From positions 1 to 64,000 of the forward strand of contig CAZMZH010000004.1 of the NCBI GenBank assembly GCA_964570665.1: DNA of 64,000 bases. Direction: 5' to 3'. The translations under genes and the position numbers were made by a program. Of the stretch, positions 16,351 to 24,419 are shown one piece after another (positions within the stretch are counted from its first letter, which is position 1; every line of letters starts with the position of its first letter). This stretch comes from JAJDAT01 sp964570665. GTDB lineage: Bacteria; Nitrospinota; Nitrospinia; Nitrospinales; JAJDAT01. The notes under the pieces were generated by a model. That model searched no databases and was not told the origin of the DNA. It worked only from the letters and a program-made list of their open reading frames with translations.

Positions 16351-17346
16351 ATGAAGGTTTTAGTAACAGGAGGGGGAGGTTTTCTCGGCCGCGCCTTAGT
16401 TAAAAAGCTATTGGATAATGGACTCGAGGTTTCCGCTCTTGGTAGAAGAAAAATTTCTAATCTACCGCCTGGCGCTGAAACCATTCAATGCGACCTTAAA
16501 GATAAACAATCTACTATAAACGCCTGTGAAGGTATGGATGCAGTGTTCCATGCGGCCGCTATACCCGGAGTTTGGGGCGAATCAAAGGATTTTTACGCTT
16601 CCAATGTTGAGGGAACTAGAAATATTTTAGAAGGTTGTTTTCAAGCTGCAGTGAAAAAACTTATCTTTACCAGTTCCCCAAGCGTGGTCTGCCATAATAA
16701 AGATATGGAAAATGCAGACGAGACTGCGCCTTATCCAGATAATTATTTATGCGATTATCCTCTCACAAAAGCGATTGCCGAACGCGAGGTTTTAGCGGCA
16801 AATAATAAAAAGGGTTTGCTAACCGTTGCATTGCGACCGCATTTGATCTGGGGACCGGGAGACCCGCATTTAGTTCCAAGAATTGTCGATAGAGCAAAAA
16901 AAGGTCGTTTAGCCAGAGTAGGAAAGGGCATTAATAAAGTAGATATGACATATATTGATAACGCCGTTGAATCTCATATATTAGCGTTTGAGCATTTAAA
17001 AGAAGGGGCCCCAGTAACAGGGCAAGCTTACTTCATCAGCGACGATGAACCGGTGAATTTATGGGATTGGATTGACAACTTACTGGGTCGCTTTGATATG
17101 CCACCCGTTAAAAGAAATCTTTCCTTTAGAACAGCGAATGCCATTGGATTTGCGCTGGAAACAATTTATCGAACCTTCGGCATAAAAAGCGAACCGCCCA
17201 TGACACGTTTTGTAGCTTCCCAGTTAGCGACATCTCACTATTTCAATATATCCAAAGCTAAACGGGATTTTGGTTATAAACCGATAGTAAGTCAAGAGGA
17301 AGGTTTGAATCGTTTGCTAGAAACTATGCGCTCGATAGCGCATTAA
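16351..17346 (+). CDS. 3-beta-HSD/OleD-like SDR reductase
   Basis: A 331-residue extended SDR with Rossmann motif VTGGGGFLGRAL (residues 5-16), VFHAAAIPGVWGE, the Ser strand FTSSPSVV and catalytic Tyr/Lys in DYPLTKAIAE. The run TVALRPHLIWGPGDPHLVPR closely follows OleD, which reduces 2-alkyl-3-ketoalkanoate in long-chain olefin synthesis, and related 3-beta-hydroxysteroid dehydrogenases. The partner genes oleA, oleB and oleC are not in the window, so a pathway cannot be assigned. The gene converges on larB and the two reading frames overlap by 23 bases. Cytoplasmic, NAD(P)-dependent. Confidence 0.82.
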   Translation: MKVLVTGGGGFLGRALVKKLLDNGLEVSALGRRKISNLPPGAETIQCDLKDKQSTINACEGMDAVFHAAAIPGVWGESKDFYASNVEGTRNILEGCFQAAVKKLIFTSSPSVVCHNKDMENADETAPYPDNYLCDYPLTKAIAEREVLAANNKKGLLTVALRPHLIWGPGDPHLVPRIVDRAKKGRLARVGKGINKVDMTYIDNAVESHILAFEHLKEGAPVTGQAYFISDDEPVNLWDWIDNLLGRFDMPPVKRNLSFRTANAIGFALETIYRTFGIKSEPPMTRFVASQLATSHYFNISKAKRDFGYKPIVSQEEGLNRLLETMRSIAH

Positions 17347-18082
17347 TTTTATGCGCCATACAGGCGGCGCCAAATCCGTTATCGATATTCACTATCGCAA
17401 TTCCCGGAGCGCAGCTATTAAGCATAGCCAGTAGAGGAGCCAAACCATTAAAGCAGGCTCCATAACCCACACTGGTGGGAACCGCTATCACCGGCTGCGC
17501 GACCAATCCTCCTACAACGCTGGGTAACGCCCCATCCATTCCGGCAATTACTATAATAACTTTAGATTCTTTAATTTTATCAAGTTGGTCAAATAGTCTA
17601 TGAACGCCAGCAACTCCCACGTCGAATATCCGTTCTACTTTGTTTCCAAAAGTTTCTGCGGTAATAGCGGCTTCTTCAGCTACCGGTATATCGGATGTTC
17701 CTGCGGAAAGAATGGCAATATTTCCAACTAATTCTTTTTTTTGATCTTCTTTCAAAACCAAAGTTCTACTGATTTTGTCGTACTTTGTTTCCTTAGGGAG
17801 TTTTTCTTCGATAAAGGAATATGTTTCCTCCGAAAGTCGGGTGCCTAAAACTGTCGCCCCCGATTGACGAATGCTTTCGACAATGGCAAGGATTTGATCA
17901 GGGGTTTTATTTTCGCAAAAAATCGCTTCCGGTAAACTACCGCGCAATGCGCGATGATGATCAATCCTGGCAAAGCTCAAATCTTCATAAGGAAGGTTTT
18001 CCAACTTGGATAAAGCCGTTTCGGGAGACATTTTATTGGCGTGCACTTGCGCCAATATTTTCTCTAGCGACTCGCGGTTCAT
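17324..18082 (-). CDS. larB: Nickel-pincer cofactor biosynthesis protein LarB
   Basis: LarB carboxylates and hydrolyses nicotinic acid adenine dinucleotide, the first step towards the nickel-pincer nucleotide of lactate racemase-type enzymes. The 252-residue protein has the LarB N-terminal segment (DHHRALRGSLPEAIFC) and a C-terminal PurE-like domain with ILSAGTSDIPVAEEAA, FDVGVAGVHR, VIAGMDGALPSVVGGL and TSVGYGACFNGLAPLLAML. larA, larC and larE are absent from the window. It overlaps gpsA by 4 bases and probably shares its transcript. nadC, another nicotinate enzyme, lies at 37 kb but unlinked. Confidence 0.94.
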   Translation of the reverse strand: MNRESLEKILAQVHANKMSPETALSKLENLPYEDLSFARIDHHRALRGSLPEAIFCENKTPDQILAIVESIRQSGATVLGTRLSEETYSFIEEKLPKETKYDKISRTLVLKEDQKKELVGNIAILSAGTSDIPVAEEAAITAETFGNKVERIFDVGVAGVHRLFDQLDKIKESKVIIVIAGMDGALPSVVGGLVAQPVIAVPTSVGYGACFNGLAPLLAMLNSCAPGIAIVNIDNGFGAACMAHKINALSSA

Positions 18083-19101
18083 TTGAGACCGGCCACTCCC
18101 TCAAATTCATGGGAGATATCGACTTTCATCAAATCGTTAAGAGCATCCAATGGAGGTTTATCGTCGTATAAAACATGGTAGGTTTCTTCAATGATAGAAG
18201 CTTGAACCTGTAGTTTTTCTTTAAGTTGATAAGCCGATTTAACGGTATGAACGCCTTCGGCAACCGTATTCATGTTTTTTGTAATATTTGCTAGAGTTTT
18301 ACCCTGGCCAATTTGCAGTCCAACAGTCCGGTTCCGACTTAAATCTCCCGTACAAGTCAATACCAAATCGCCCATACCAGATAAGCCCGAAAAGGTTTCG
18401 GGTTTAGCGCCTAGTGCGCAACCTATGCGGGCCATTTCTACAAGTCCGCGCGTGATAATAGCGGCTCTCGTGTTATAACCCAATCCTAGTCCGTCAGCAA
18501 TTCCGGTTCCAATAGCTATCACGTTTTTTAAAGCGCCGCCAATTTCAACTCCCAATACATCCTGGCTGGTAAAAGTCTTTAGTCTATTATTCGATAACAA
18601 GTTTTGGATACGTTCGGCAGATTTCAAGTCATGAGCGGCGGCAACAATCGCTGAAGGTACTTTTTGGGCAATCTCTTTAGCGAAAGTAGGTCCAGAAATA
18701 CAGCCGCGCAAACAATGCTTTGGTAAAATTGATTCTAAAATTTGATCTACTGTCAAAAGTGTGTCTATCTCAATGCCTTTACTAGCATTTACTATCAGGC
18801 AACCGGGTTTAAGAAAAATGGCGAATCGCTCAACCACTTGCCGAATAGCATGAGTAGGAGAGACTAAAAAAACGATGTCTTTATCGGTAACCGCTTCTTC
18901 TAAAGAGTTTGTTGGCTGAATAGAGGAGGGTAGTTTAAATCCAGGAAGAAAGGTTTCGTTCTCTAATTTTTCATTTAATATTTTTAGCAAGTCTTTTTCG
19001 TAAACCCATAGGTCCACCTCGTGACCGTTTTCGGCAAGTAAAAGAGAAATAGCAGTTCCCCAACTTCCCGCTCCAATAACACCAACTGATATTTGATCCA
19101 T
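18079..19101 (-). CDS. gpsA: Glycerol-3-phosphate dehydrogenase [NAD(P)+]
   Basis: Reduces dihydroxyacetone phosphate to sn-glycerol 3-phosphate for phospholipid synthesis. I choose the ATG at 19101 (product begins MDQISVGVIGAG, 340 residues) over a TTG four codons upstream. Motifs: Rossmann GAGSWGTA, FLVSPTHAIRQV, NASKGIE, GPTFAKEIA, catalytic Lys in GGALKNVIAIGTGIADG, and SGMGDLVLTCTG...RN. Length and layout are standard. It supplies the backbone used before the pssA/psd steps encoded at 4-5.5 kb. It is first in a two-gene unit with larB. Confidence 0.96.
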   Translation of the reverse strand: MDQISVGVIGAGSWGTAISLLLAENGHEVDLWVYEKDLLKILNEKLENETFLPGFKLPSSIQPTNSLEEAVTDKDIVFLVSPTHAIRQVVERFAIFLKPGCLIVNASKGIEIDTLLTVDQILESILPKHCLRGCISGPTFAKEIAQKVPSAIVAAAHDLKSAERIQNLLSNNRLKTFTSQDVLGVEIGGALKNVIAIGTGIADGLGLGYNTRAAIITRGLVEMARIGCALGAKPETFSGLSGMGDLVLTCTGDLSRNRTVGLQIGQGKTLANITKNMNTVAEGVHTVKSAYQLKEKLQVQASIIEETYHVLYDDKPPLDALNDLMKVDISHEFEGVAGLK

Positions 19102-19213
19102 TAAATTAATCAATAGATTTTTTATGGTTTATATTTAAATAAGTAGCGTATTATACCGCAAACATTTTCAAAGAAACTTTTTGGTTTTTTGCATCAATGA
19201 CGTTAGATTTATA

Positions 19214-19744
19214 CTATTTCAAGCGATTGAATGCCATTTTTACCACCATATCTTTTTTGCCTTCCTTATGACTGGTCCACATATGTGACATTTTGTCGTT
19301 ACTTTCAAACTGAATAGAGACTGAATGAATGTGTGTCTCATTTGCTATGTCGATGTCGCTGTCAGGAGAGAGGTCCATCATTAATTTGTTATTGTCCATT
19401 CCCGTAAGAACCAGTTTAGGTTGGTTATGTTCGGCGCAATAATGGGTCATGATCAAATTTTTCTTTTTGTTATCGTGGTAGACCGACACCATCTCGTGCG
19501 GGGTGCCTTCATGGGTTGTTTCTATCAAAACGCTCCCACCAGAAGTCAACTTATAGCTAGCTTTCATCTTCATAGTTTCCTGTCCCATTTGCATAGAAGC
19601 TTCCCAGTTACCTACCAGCTTTTTCATCCGTTCAAATGCGTCTGAACCAACATAGGGTTTGTGACCCTGGTCTGCGACTGAAATAGATGAAAAGGTACCC
19701 ACAAACAGAAAACAAAGCAAAAATATCAATAGAATTTTTTTCAC
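19214..19744 (-). CDS. Secreted DUF1579-like small protein
   Basis: I place the start at a GTG (19744) because GGAGG lies 7 bases before it; the frame is open upstream to 19786 but that would bury the signal peptide. The product is 176 residues: signal peptide (KKILLIFLLCFLFVGTF, cleavage near SVADQ), then a domain with LVGNWEASMQMGQETMKMKASY and MVSVYHDNKKKNLIMTHYC. This resembles the lipocalin-like 'GxW' beta-barrels of the DUF1579 type. It is His- and Met-rich near the end (MSHMWTSH), possibly incidental. Function unknown; probably monocistronic. Confidence 0.72.
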   Translation of the reverse strand: MKKILLIFLLCFLFVGTFSSISVADQGHKPYVGSDAFERMKKLVGNWEASMQMGQETMKMKASYKLTSGGSVLIETTHEGTPHEMVSVYHDNKKKNLIMTHYCAEHNQPKLVLTGMDNNKLMMDLSPDSDIDIANETHIHSVSIQFESNDKMSHMWTSHKEGKKDMVVKMAFNRLK

Positions 19745-20175
19745 GTTAAATTCCTCCACATTTTTAAAGGTTGATTTTATTTCCAATCTTATAATTCTAA
19801 GTTAGAGAATTGAGGTTCTCACCATAAAAAATAGATCAATAAGAATAGTTTTCCAGGTTACAAAACGTCAATAGGGCCTTGTAGTTAATTGTAGAATGTT
19901 TTGGTTTGAAGTTATAGTCGTATCAATTTCTTAATATTTATACCTCTACCATTTTAATTATCGCTCTTAACGGGGTGTTCGTACAAGGGAAGAAGTTCAT
20001 TACCATTTTGGGAAAAGCCTTGTTTGGCAATTTCCTTTATGTTTTAATAAAATCCTAAAGGAAATTTTAAGAACGCCCCTTAAATTCTTGAATATTTAAC
20101 ACGTTTATCCCCCACCATGCGGTTTTAAAAATTATTTATTATATTTTCCCGCACTAGTACGGAGTAGCTTTAAAG
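19745..20175. other. Intergenic region with an 11-bp inverted repeat
   Basis: Between divergent genes. AATTTCCTTTA (20029-20039) and TAAAGGAAATT (20056-20066) are perfect inverted arms separated by 16 bases, the spacer itself containing TTTTAATAAAA. Too AT-rich and without a long T-tract, so a regulatory site or transcript-end structure are both possible. The rest holds no visible gene or RNA. Confidence 0.45.
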
Positions 20176-20859
20176 ATGGCAACAGAAAAGAAATTTGCAA
20201 GAAAAGAATTAAAAGGACCAGACGAGTTTATTACCGGCACCGATAGATTCCTTGAATATTGCGCTAATAATAAGAACTTGGTCATTAGCGTAGCTTTGAT
20301 TATTATTTTATCTGCTTCTGGTTTTTTAGCTTTCAAGACACATCGCGAAAAAAAGATGCAACAAATGGAAACCTTACTTTTTGAAATGAAACAAATCGGC
20401 TTGAATTCCGATAAAAAACCCGAAGAGATCGCGTCCAGTTTTGAAAGTTTCTTAAAAGATTTTGCCGAAGGTCCTCAAAAAGAAAGAGCTAAACTTCTAT
20501 TGGCCGATCAATATTTCCAAAGCAATCAACCCGAAAAATCTGTAGGCATCTATAAAGAATTAATGAGTTCTTCCATACCGGGCAAAATGATCTATGATTT
20601 TGCCGAATTAGGTTTGGGATATTCTTTAGAGTCGGCTAATAATCGAAAAGAAGCCATTGGCGTTTTTAAAACTTTGATCGCTCGCGAAGGGCGGACCCCC
20701 TTATTTCAAGCTTATATGGCTTTAGCTAGAATTTACGAGGCCGATAAAGATTCTAAAAATGCTTTGCTAATTTTAAGAGAAATGGAAGCTAAATTTCCTA
20801 AACATTCTGAATTTAGCCTCGTACAAGACAAAATAGCCTCTTTAGAAAAGCAAGCATGA
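20176..20859 (+). CDS. YfgM-like membrane-anchored TPR protein
   Basis: A 227-residue protein with a cytoplasmic basic start, one transmembrane helix (about residues 36-54, LVISVALIIILSASGFLAF) and a periplasmic tetratricopeptide-repeat domain (about residues 90-225; helices such as AKLLLADQYFQSNQPEKSVGIYKEL and AYMALARIYEADKDSKNALLIL). This is the layout of YfgM, a partner of the periplasmic chaperone network. The next gene, 23 bases downstream, is an M48 protease related to BepA, so the pair plausibly serves envelope protein quality control. Family call by architecture. Confidence 0.8.
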   Translation: MATEKKFARKELKGPDEFITGTDRFLEYCANNKNLVISVALIIILSASGFLAFKTHREKKMQQMETLLFEMKQIGLNSDKKPEEIASSFESFLKDFAEGPQKERAKLLLADQYFQSNQPEKSVGIYKELMSSSIPGKMIYDFAELGLGYSLESANNRKEAIGVFKTLIAREGRTPLFQAYMALARIYEADKDSKNALLILREMEAKFPKHSEFSLVQDKIASLEKQA

Positions 20860-20882
20860 TTTTTTAAACTCAAGACTAATTT

Positions 20883-21959
20883 ATGCGTCACCTTAAATGG
20901 ACATTAGTTGTTTTTGTTTTTTCGCTTCTTTTCTCTTATAGTTTAATTAACCCCCAAAAAAAATCCCAGGCAATTACTCTGATAAGCAAGGAATCAGAGG
21001 TGGAAATGGGACGCGAAGCCGACCGACAAGTCATTGCTCAATACGGCATTTATCAGAATAAACCTCTGCAAATCTATGTCGATAAAATTGGTCAAAAACT
21101 TGTCTCCCACCTTTCCGACAAAGAATTTAAAAAATATTATTTTAAAGTTGTCGATAGCTCGGAAATAAACGCCTTCGCTCTTCCAGGAGGCTACATTTAT
21201 GTAACAAGAGGGATATTGGGGCTTTTAAACTCAGAAGCCGAACTTGCCGGAGTTTTAGGACATGAAATTGGACACGTTATCTTCCATCATGGCGCCAAAT
21301 CCATTGTTCGATCTATTGGAGCGCAGATCCTTGCCATCGGCGGCGCCATAGCCAGCCCTAAAAATGCGGGACAATGGATTGCGGTGAGCACTCAACTTTT
21401 TAGTACGATCAATTTGGGATATGGTCGCGATGCGGAGCTTGAGTCGGATAGACATGGTATTGTCAATGTTTTCGAAGCTGGTTATAACCCACTGGATATA
21501 TCAAAATTTCTAAAAGCTCTGAGATGGAAAGAGATTATGTCAGGGCAGGGCTATCATAGCTTTCAAGCCACTCATCCAGACACAAAAGATAGGATTATCC
21601 GCTCTGAAAGTCTTGCTTTATCTCTAGAAAGAAGAGGCAAAAAGACTATCGATAATCGCGACCAATACCTTTCTCATCTTCAGGGCATGCCTTATGGCGG
21701 TAAAAGACATTCAAGAGACCGAAAACGTTATAAGAAAAAATATCTAGATATATATGTCGTAAAAGAAGGCGATACCTTTGCTTCCATAGCAGAAAATGAA
21801 ATTGGCGATAAAAGCCGCAGTATGGAGATCGCCATATTAAATGGTAAAAAGGACAAGCATCCCTTGTTCCCTGGGCAGCTAGTCAAACTGGTTCGTAAAG
21901 GAGTTCCGCAAAAATCCTTATCTTTAAAACCCGAACCCGCTTTAACCAACAAAAAATAA
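20883..21959 (+). CDS. M48 metalloprotease with C-terminal LysM-like domain
   Basis: A 358-residue periplasmic protease. Signal peptide residues 1-30; peptidase M48 domain about 40-250 with zinc site HEIGH (127-131) and the downstream ELESDRHG motif (third ligand). INAFALPGGYIYVTRG is the typical substrate-side strand. Residues about 280-345 read YVVKEGDTFASIAENEIGD...LFPGQLVKLV, a LysM-type peptidoglycan-binding module, in place of the TPR domain of BepA. The upstream gene encodes a separate TPR protein, so the two together reconstitute a BepA-like protease/TPR pair. Likely role: degradation or assembly of outer-membrane proteins. Confidence 0.9.
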   Translation: MRHLKWTLVVFVFSLLFSYSLINPQKKSQAITLISKESEVEMGREADRQVIAQYGIYQNKPLQIYVDKIGQKLVSHLSDKEFKKYYFKVVDSSEINAFALPGGYIYVTRGILGLLNSEAELAGVLGHEIGHVIFHHGAKSIVRSIGAQILAIGGAIASPKNAGQWIAVSTQLFSTINLGYGRDAELESDRHGIVNVFEAGYNPLDISKFLKALRWKEIMSGQGYHSFQATHPDTKDRIIRSESLALSLERRGKKTIDNRDQYLSHLQGMPYGGKRHSRDRKRYKKKYLDIYVVKEGDTFASIAENEIGDKSRSMEIAILNGKKDKHPLFPGQLVKLVRKGVPQKSLSLKPEPALTNKK

Positions 21960-21981
21960 TCCATTCCAACTTCAAATTTGA

Positions 21982-22170
21982 ATGGAAGATAAAATAATTC
22001 TCGAAAAAACTTATTACGTCCATTTAAAAGAAAATGGAGAAATTTGTAACCGTCTTCCAGCCGGAACTCAAGTTCATAGTATAAAACGAAAAGGCGACTG
22101 GTTGAGAATCACCTGGAGAAGCGGTAAAAAAAAGGGATGGATTCAACGTCCCGAGGAAAAAACCGCCTAA
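21982..22170 (+). CDS. 62-residue SH3-like peptide
   Basis: A very small protein following the M48 gene by 22 bases on the same strand. The text YYVHLKENGEICNRLPAGTQVHSIKRKGDWLRITWRSGKKKGWI fits a single bacterial SH3 (SH3b) barrel: a 'G-D/W-W-x-x-I' strand and closing GWI. It has no signal peptide, which is odd for a cell-wall-binding SH3 domain. Probably real because of position, length of barrel and coding bias; role unknown. Confidence 0.6.
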   Translation: MEDKIILEKTYYVHLKENGEICNRLPAGTQVHSIKRKGDWLRITWRSGKKKGWIQRPEEKTA

Positions 22171-22189
22171 TTAATAAATATTTTATCAA

Positions 22190-22642
22190 TTATTTATTTG
22201 GGCTTAGAGATTTTAATTTTTCTACGTCCAAGAATTTTTCTATACCGCCCATTGCAGCAGCCACTTTCGGATTAGTGGCCAGCTCTCTACCTGCCACACT
22301 TCCTAAAACGTTAAAACTAGCCTCAATAGTCCCTTGTCCTTCAAATTTTAATGCATCTTTCGCATTTTGTCGGCAAGAATCCGTTAAAAGCCTAATAATC
22401 AGATCGGCGGTTTTTTTATTTACTTTGTTAATTTGATTTTCAGAAACTTTTGTTAGACCTTCGACTTCAGGATGTAGTGAGAAAGCCATAAACATCCACT
22501 TAACCAATGTCGTCCGGTCTTGAACAGAGGTTGAACTAACTAAGCATTTTGATAAATCATTTGTATAGGGACCTGCATAAGAATTGCTAGCGAAAAGGGC
22601 AGAAAACGCTATTACAGACAATAATTTTTTTATTAAACTCAT
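22190..22642 (-). CDS. Small secreted protein of unknown function
   Basis: A 150-residue protein with a clear signal peptide (residues 1-23, cleavage near SYAG). The ATG is preceded by GGAG. The mature part is helical, with two cysteines (CLVSSTSVQDR and DSCRQNAKDAL) likely forming a disulfide, and LVKWMFMAFSLHPEV near the start. I recall similar unnamed periplasmic proteins in proteobacteria but cannot name the family. It is divergent from the 513-residue gene across a region with operator-like repeats. Confidence 0.65.
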   Translation of the reverse strand: MSLIKKLLSVIAFSALFASNSYAGPYTNDLSKCLVSSTSVQDRTTLVKWMFMAFSLHPEVEGLTKVSENQINKVNKKTADLIIRLLTDSCRQNAKDALKFEGQGTIEASFNVLGSVAGRELATNPKVAAAMGGIEKFLDVEKLKSLSPNK

Positions 22643-22770
22643 CCTATCTCCATTTAAATGGTTATTTCGTTAAGTAAATAGGATTTCACTTAATAAAACA
22701 AGGCATTAATCAACAAAATTATACTAATTAGGAAATTAAAGAAAATTCATGGAAAGTGAAATAAATTGTT

Positions 22771-22843
22771 GTAAATTACCATAAAATTCCCTAAAATTAG
22801 AAAATCCATTTATTTTAAGTTGTTGAAAGAGGGTAATTTACCC
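22771..22843. promoter_or_regulatory. Operator-like inverted repeats in a divergent promoter region
   Basis: GTAAATTACC (22771-22780) and its exact inverse GGTAATTTAC (22832-22841) lie 61 bases apart. The second copy is itself palindromic (GGGTAA-T-TTACCC, 22831-22843). They sit between the genes starting at 22642 (minus) and 22878 (plus). Two symmetric sites at near-integral helical spacing suggest cooperative binding of a dimeric regulator. Confidence 0.45.
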
Positions 22844-22877
22844 TTACGTTCTGATTATTTTTGACAGGGAGGACCCC

Positions 22878-24419
22878 ATGGGGTTTTTTGGTCGAGGTTG
22901 GAAGCATACTAGCCGATTCTTCAGCAAACCTTTTATTAGCTATAACAAAGAAAACTTAAAGGCGCTTGAAAAAATTCTTATAAAAGTTAAGCCCGGTAAG
23001 TTTCCCAGCGACATTTTCAAACAAGAACCCAACCTGTTTAGATATGGTCAATATAATTTTACTTGGTTACTGGCGTTCAATGAAACTGAATACTACAATT
23101 TTGCAGGAGAATGGATATCAACCTTGCAAAGATTTGGAACAAAATCAAATAATCATCTAAAAACCCATAGGCTCAGTCTGGCAAAACGAATGAGTCTTTT
23201 CCACTCAACAGATAAAGAGCTTTGGACCGACTTACAAAATATTAAGAAGCGCAACCAGAAAATTGCCCATGCCAAAGCAAAAAGTTTTTTCGATAAACTC
23301 TACGACAAATTAGTTACCGTTAAGAAAAAAGCCGACGATAAGATACATCGAAATACCTTTTTTGGTTATTACATGACCCAATACGATAACGTTAATTATG
23401 TTTATGAAGATTGTCAAAAAAACGGAACAACTAATGAGACGGAAAAGAAAATTCTTGTCGGTGGCGGTTTATATAGAATTTTAAAAAATGCTGGAGGTAT
23501 AGTTTATAGCGCCGTCAAAATTGGCGGTGGAGACTTAAGCTCAATTAAAGGAGTGGTTTCAAAAGGCGCCAGTCTTTTAAATAAATTAGGAGGGCTTGTC
23601 GCTGGGTTAACCGATTTGGTACAAGGAAAAGAAGCTGATTTTCGACGAGCAACTGCACGTTTTGGGTTAGAAGATTCCGTTGATAAGCTTAAGAATAGAC
23701 TTTTAGATAAAGACCAGCAGGGAACCTTATTAGATCAAACTATTGCGGGTCCTCAAAAACTGGAACGGTCAGCGGGGATCACTTTTGAAGAATTGGAAGG
23801 GTTAAGAGAAGCCTTAAGACATTCTATTTGGTGGTGTGATAATTGGAAGGCAGATATTAAAGAGATTAGAAAAGATCTCAATAAACCCGATCACATTGAT
23901 CAAATGCAACGTCAATTAAAATTCGACACTGATAAAGCCATAATAAAGCCATCGCAAATTGCCAAGTTGAGAGCTTTTGTAAAAAGAGATAAGGCTAAAC
24001 TAAAGAAAGATATAGCAATTCTAGAAGGCAAAGTTAAAAAATTTGATTATATTTTACAACCTAGATTAAAAAAAGTTAACGATCTATTGAGCGCTTATGA
24101 CACACGTAGATCTATTTCTAAAACACAAAAAAAACTGGCTTCTGTGAATGTTGAATTTGATAAACCGCGTCAACTTGCTAATGAAATTAAGGGGTTTGAT
24201 AAGTCCAAATTACGTCCCTCCTCAAAACGCAAATTAGGGCCTAAAGTTCGCGAAAAAATAGGAACCGAATCAACTAAGGCAAAAAAGAAGAAAACCAGTA
24301 TAGAAGATCAAGAATTATCAATTCAAGAATTAGTCAAAAAAGCCCTTGCTGAACGCCGAACGGCTATTGCCTATGACGATGATGAGGATGATGAGGACGA
24401 GAGTTATTTAGATTTTTAA
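22878..24419 (+). CDS. Unrecognised 513-residue protein with glycine-rich core and acidic tail
   Basis: I do not recognise this protein. The start is secure: GGGAGG lies 6 bases before the ATG. Residues 1-190 are basic and aromatic-rich. Residues about 195-250 are Gly/Ala/Val-rich and amphipathic (GGGLYRILKNAGGIVYSAVK, ASLLNKLGGLVAGL), which could insert in or associate with a membrane. Residues about 300-420 are charged and helical, probably coiled coil. The C-terminus ends in an acidic run (DDDEDDEDES). No signal peptide. Mixed membrane-active and coiled-coil text recalls some toxins or effectors, but no catalytic motif supports that. It overlaps the convergent Maf gene by 4 bases. Confidence 0.7.
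   Translation: MGFFGRGWKHTSRFFSKPFISYNKENLKALEKILIKVKPGKFPSDIFKQEPNLFRYGQYNFTWLLAFNETEYYNFAGEWISTLQRFGTKSNNHLKTHRLSLAKRMSLFHSTDKELWTDLQNIKKRNQKIAHAKAKSFFDKLYDKLVTVKKKADDKIHRNTFFGYYMTQYDNVNYVYEDCQKNGTTNETEKKILVGGGLYRILKNAGGIVYSAVKIGGGDLSSIKGVVSKGASLLNKLGGLVAGLTDLVQGKEADFRRATARFGLEDSVDKLKNRLLDKDQQGTLLDQTIAGPQKLERSAGITFEELEGLREALRHSIWWCDNWKADIKEIRKDLNKPDHIDQMQRQLKFDTDKAIIKPSQIAKLRAFVKRDKAKLKKDIAILEGKVKKFDYILQPRLKKVNDLLSAYDTRRSISKTQKKLASVNVEFDKPRQLANEIKGFDKSKLRPSSKRKLGPKVREKIGTESTKAKKKKTSIEDQELSIQELVKKALAERRTAIAYDDDEDDEDESYLDF

Noticed and set aside
22878..24419. Toxin or type VI effector call for the 513-residue protein
   Set aside because: No PAAR, VgrG, Rhs, MIX motif, immunity gene or catalytic signature is present.
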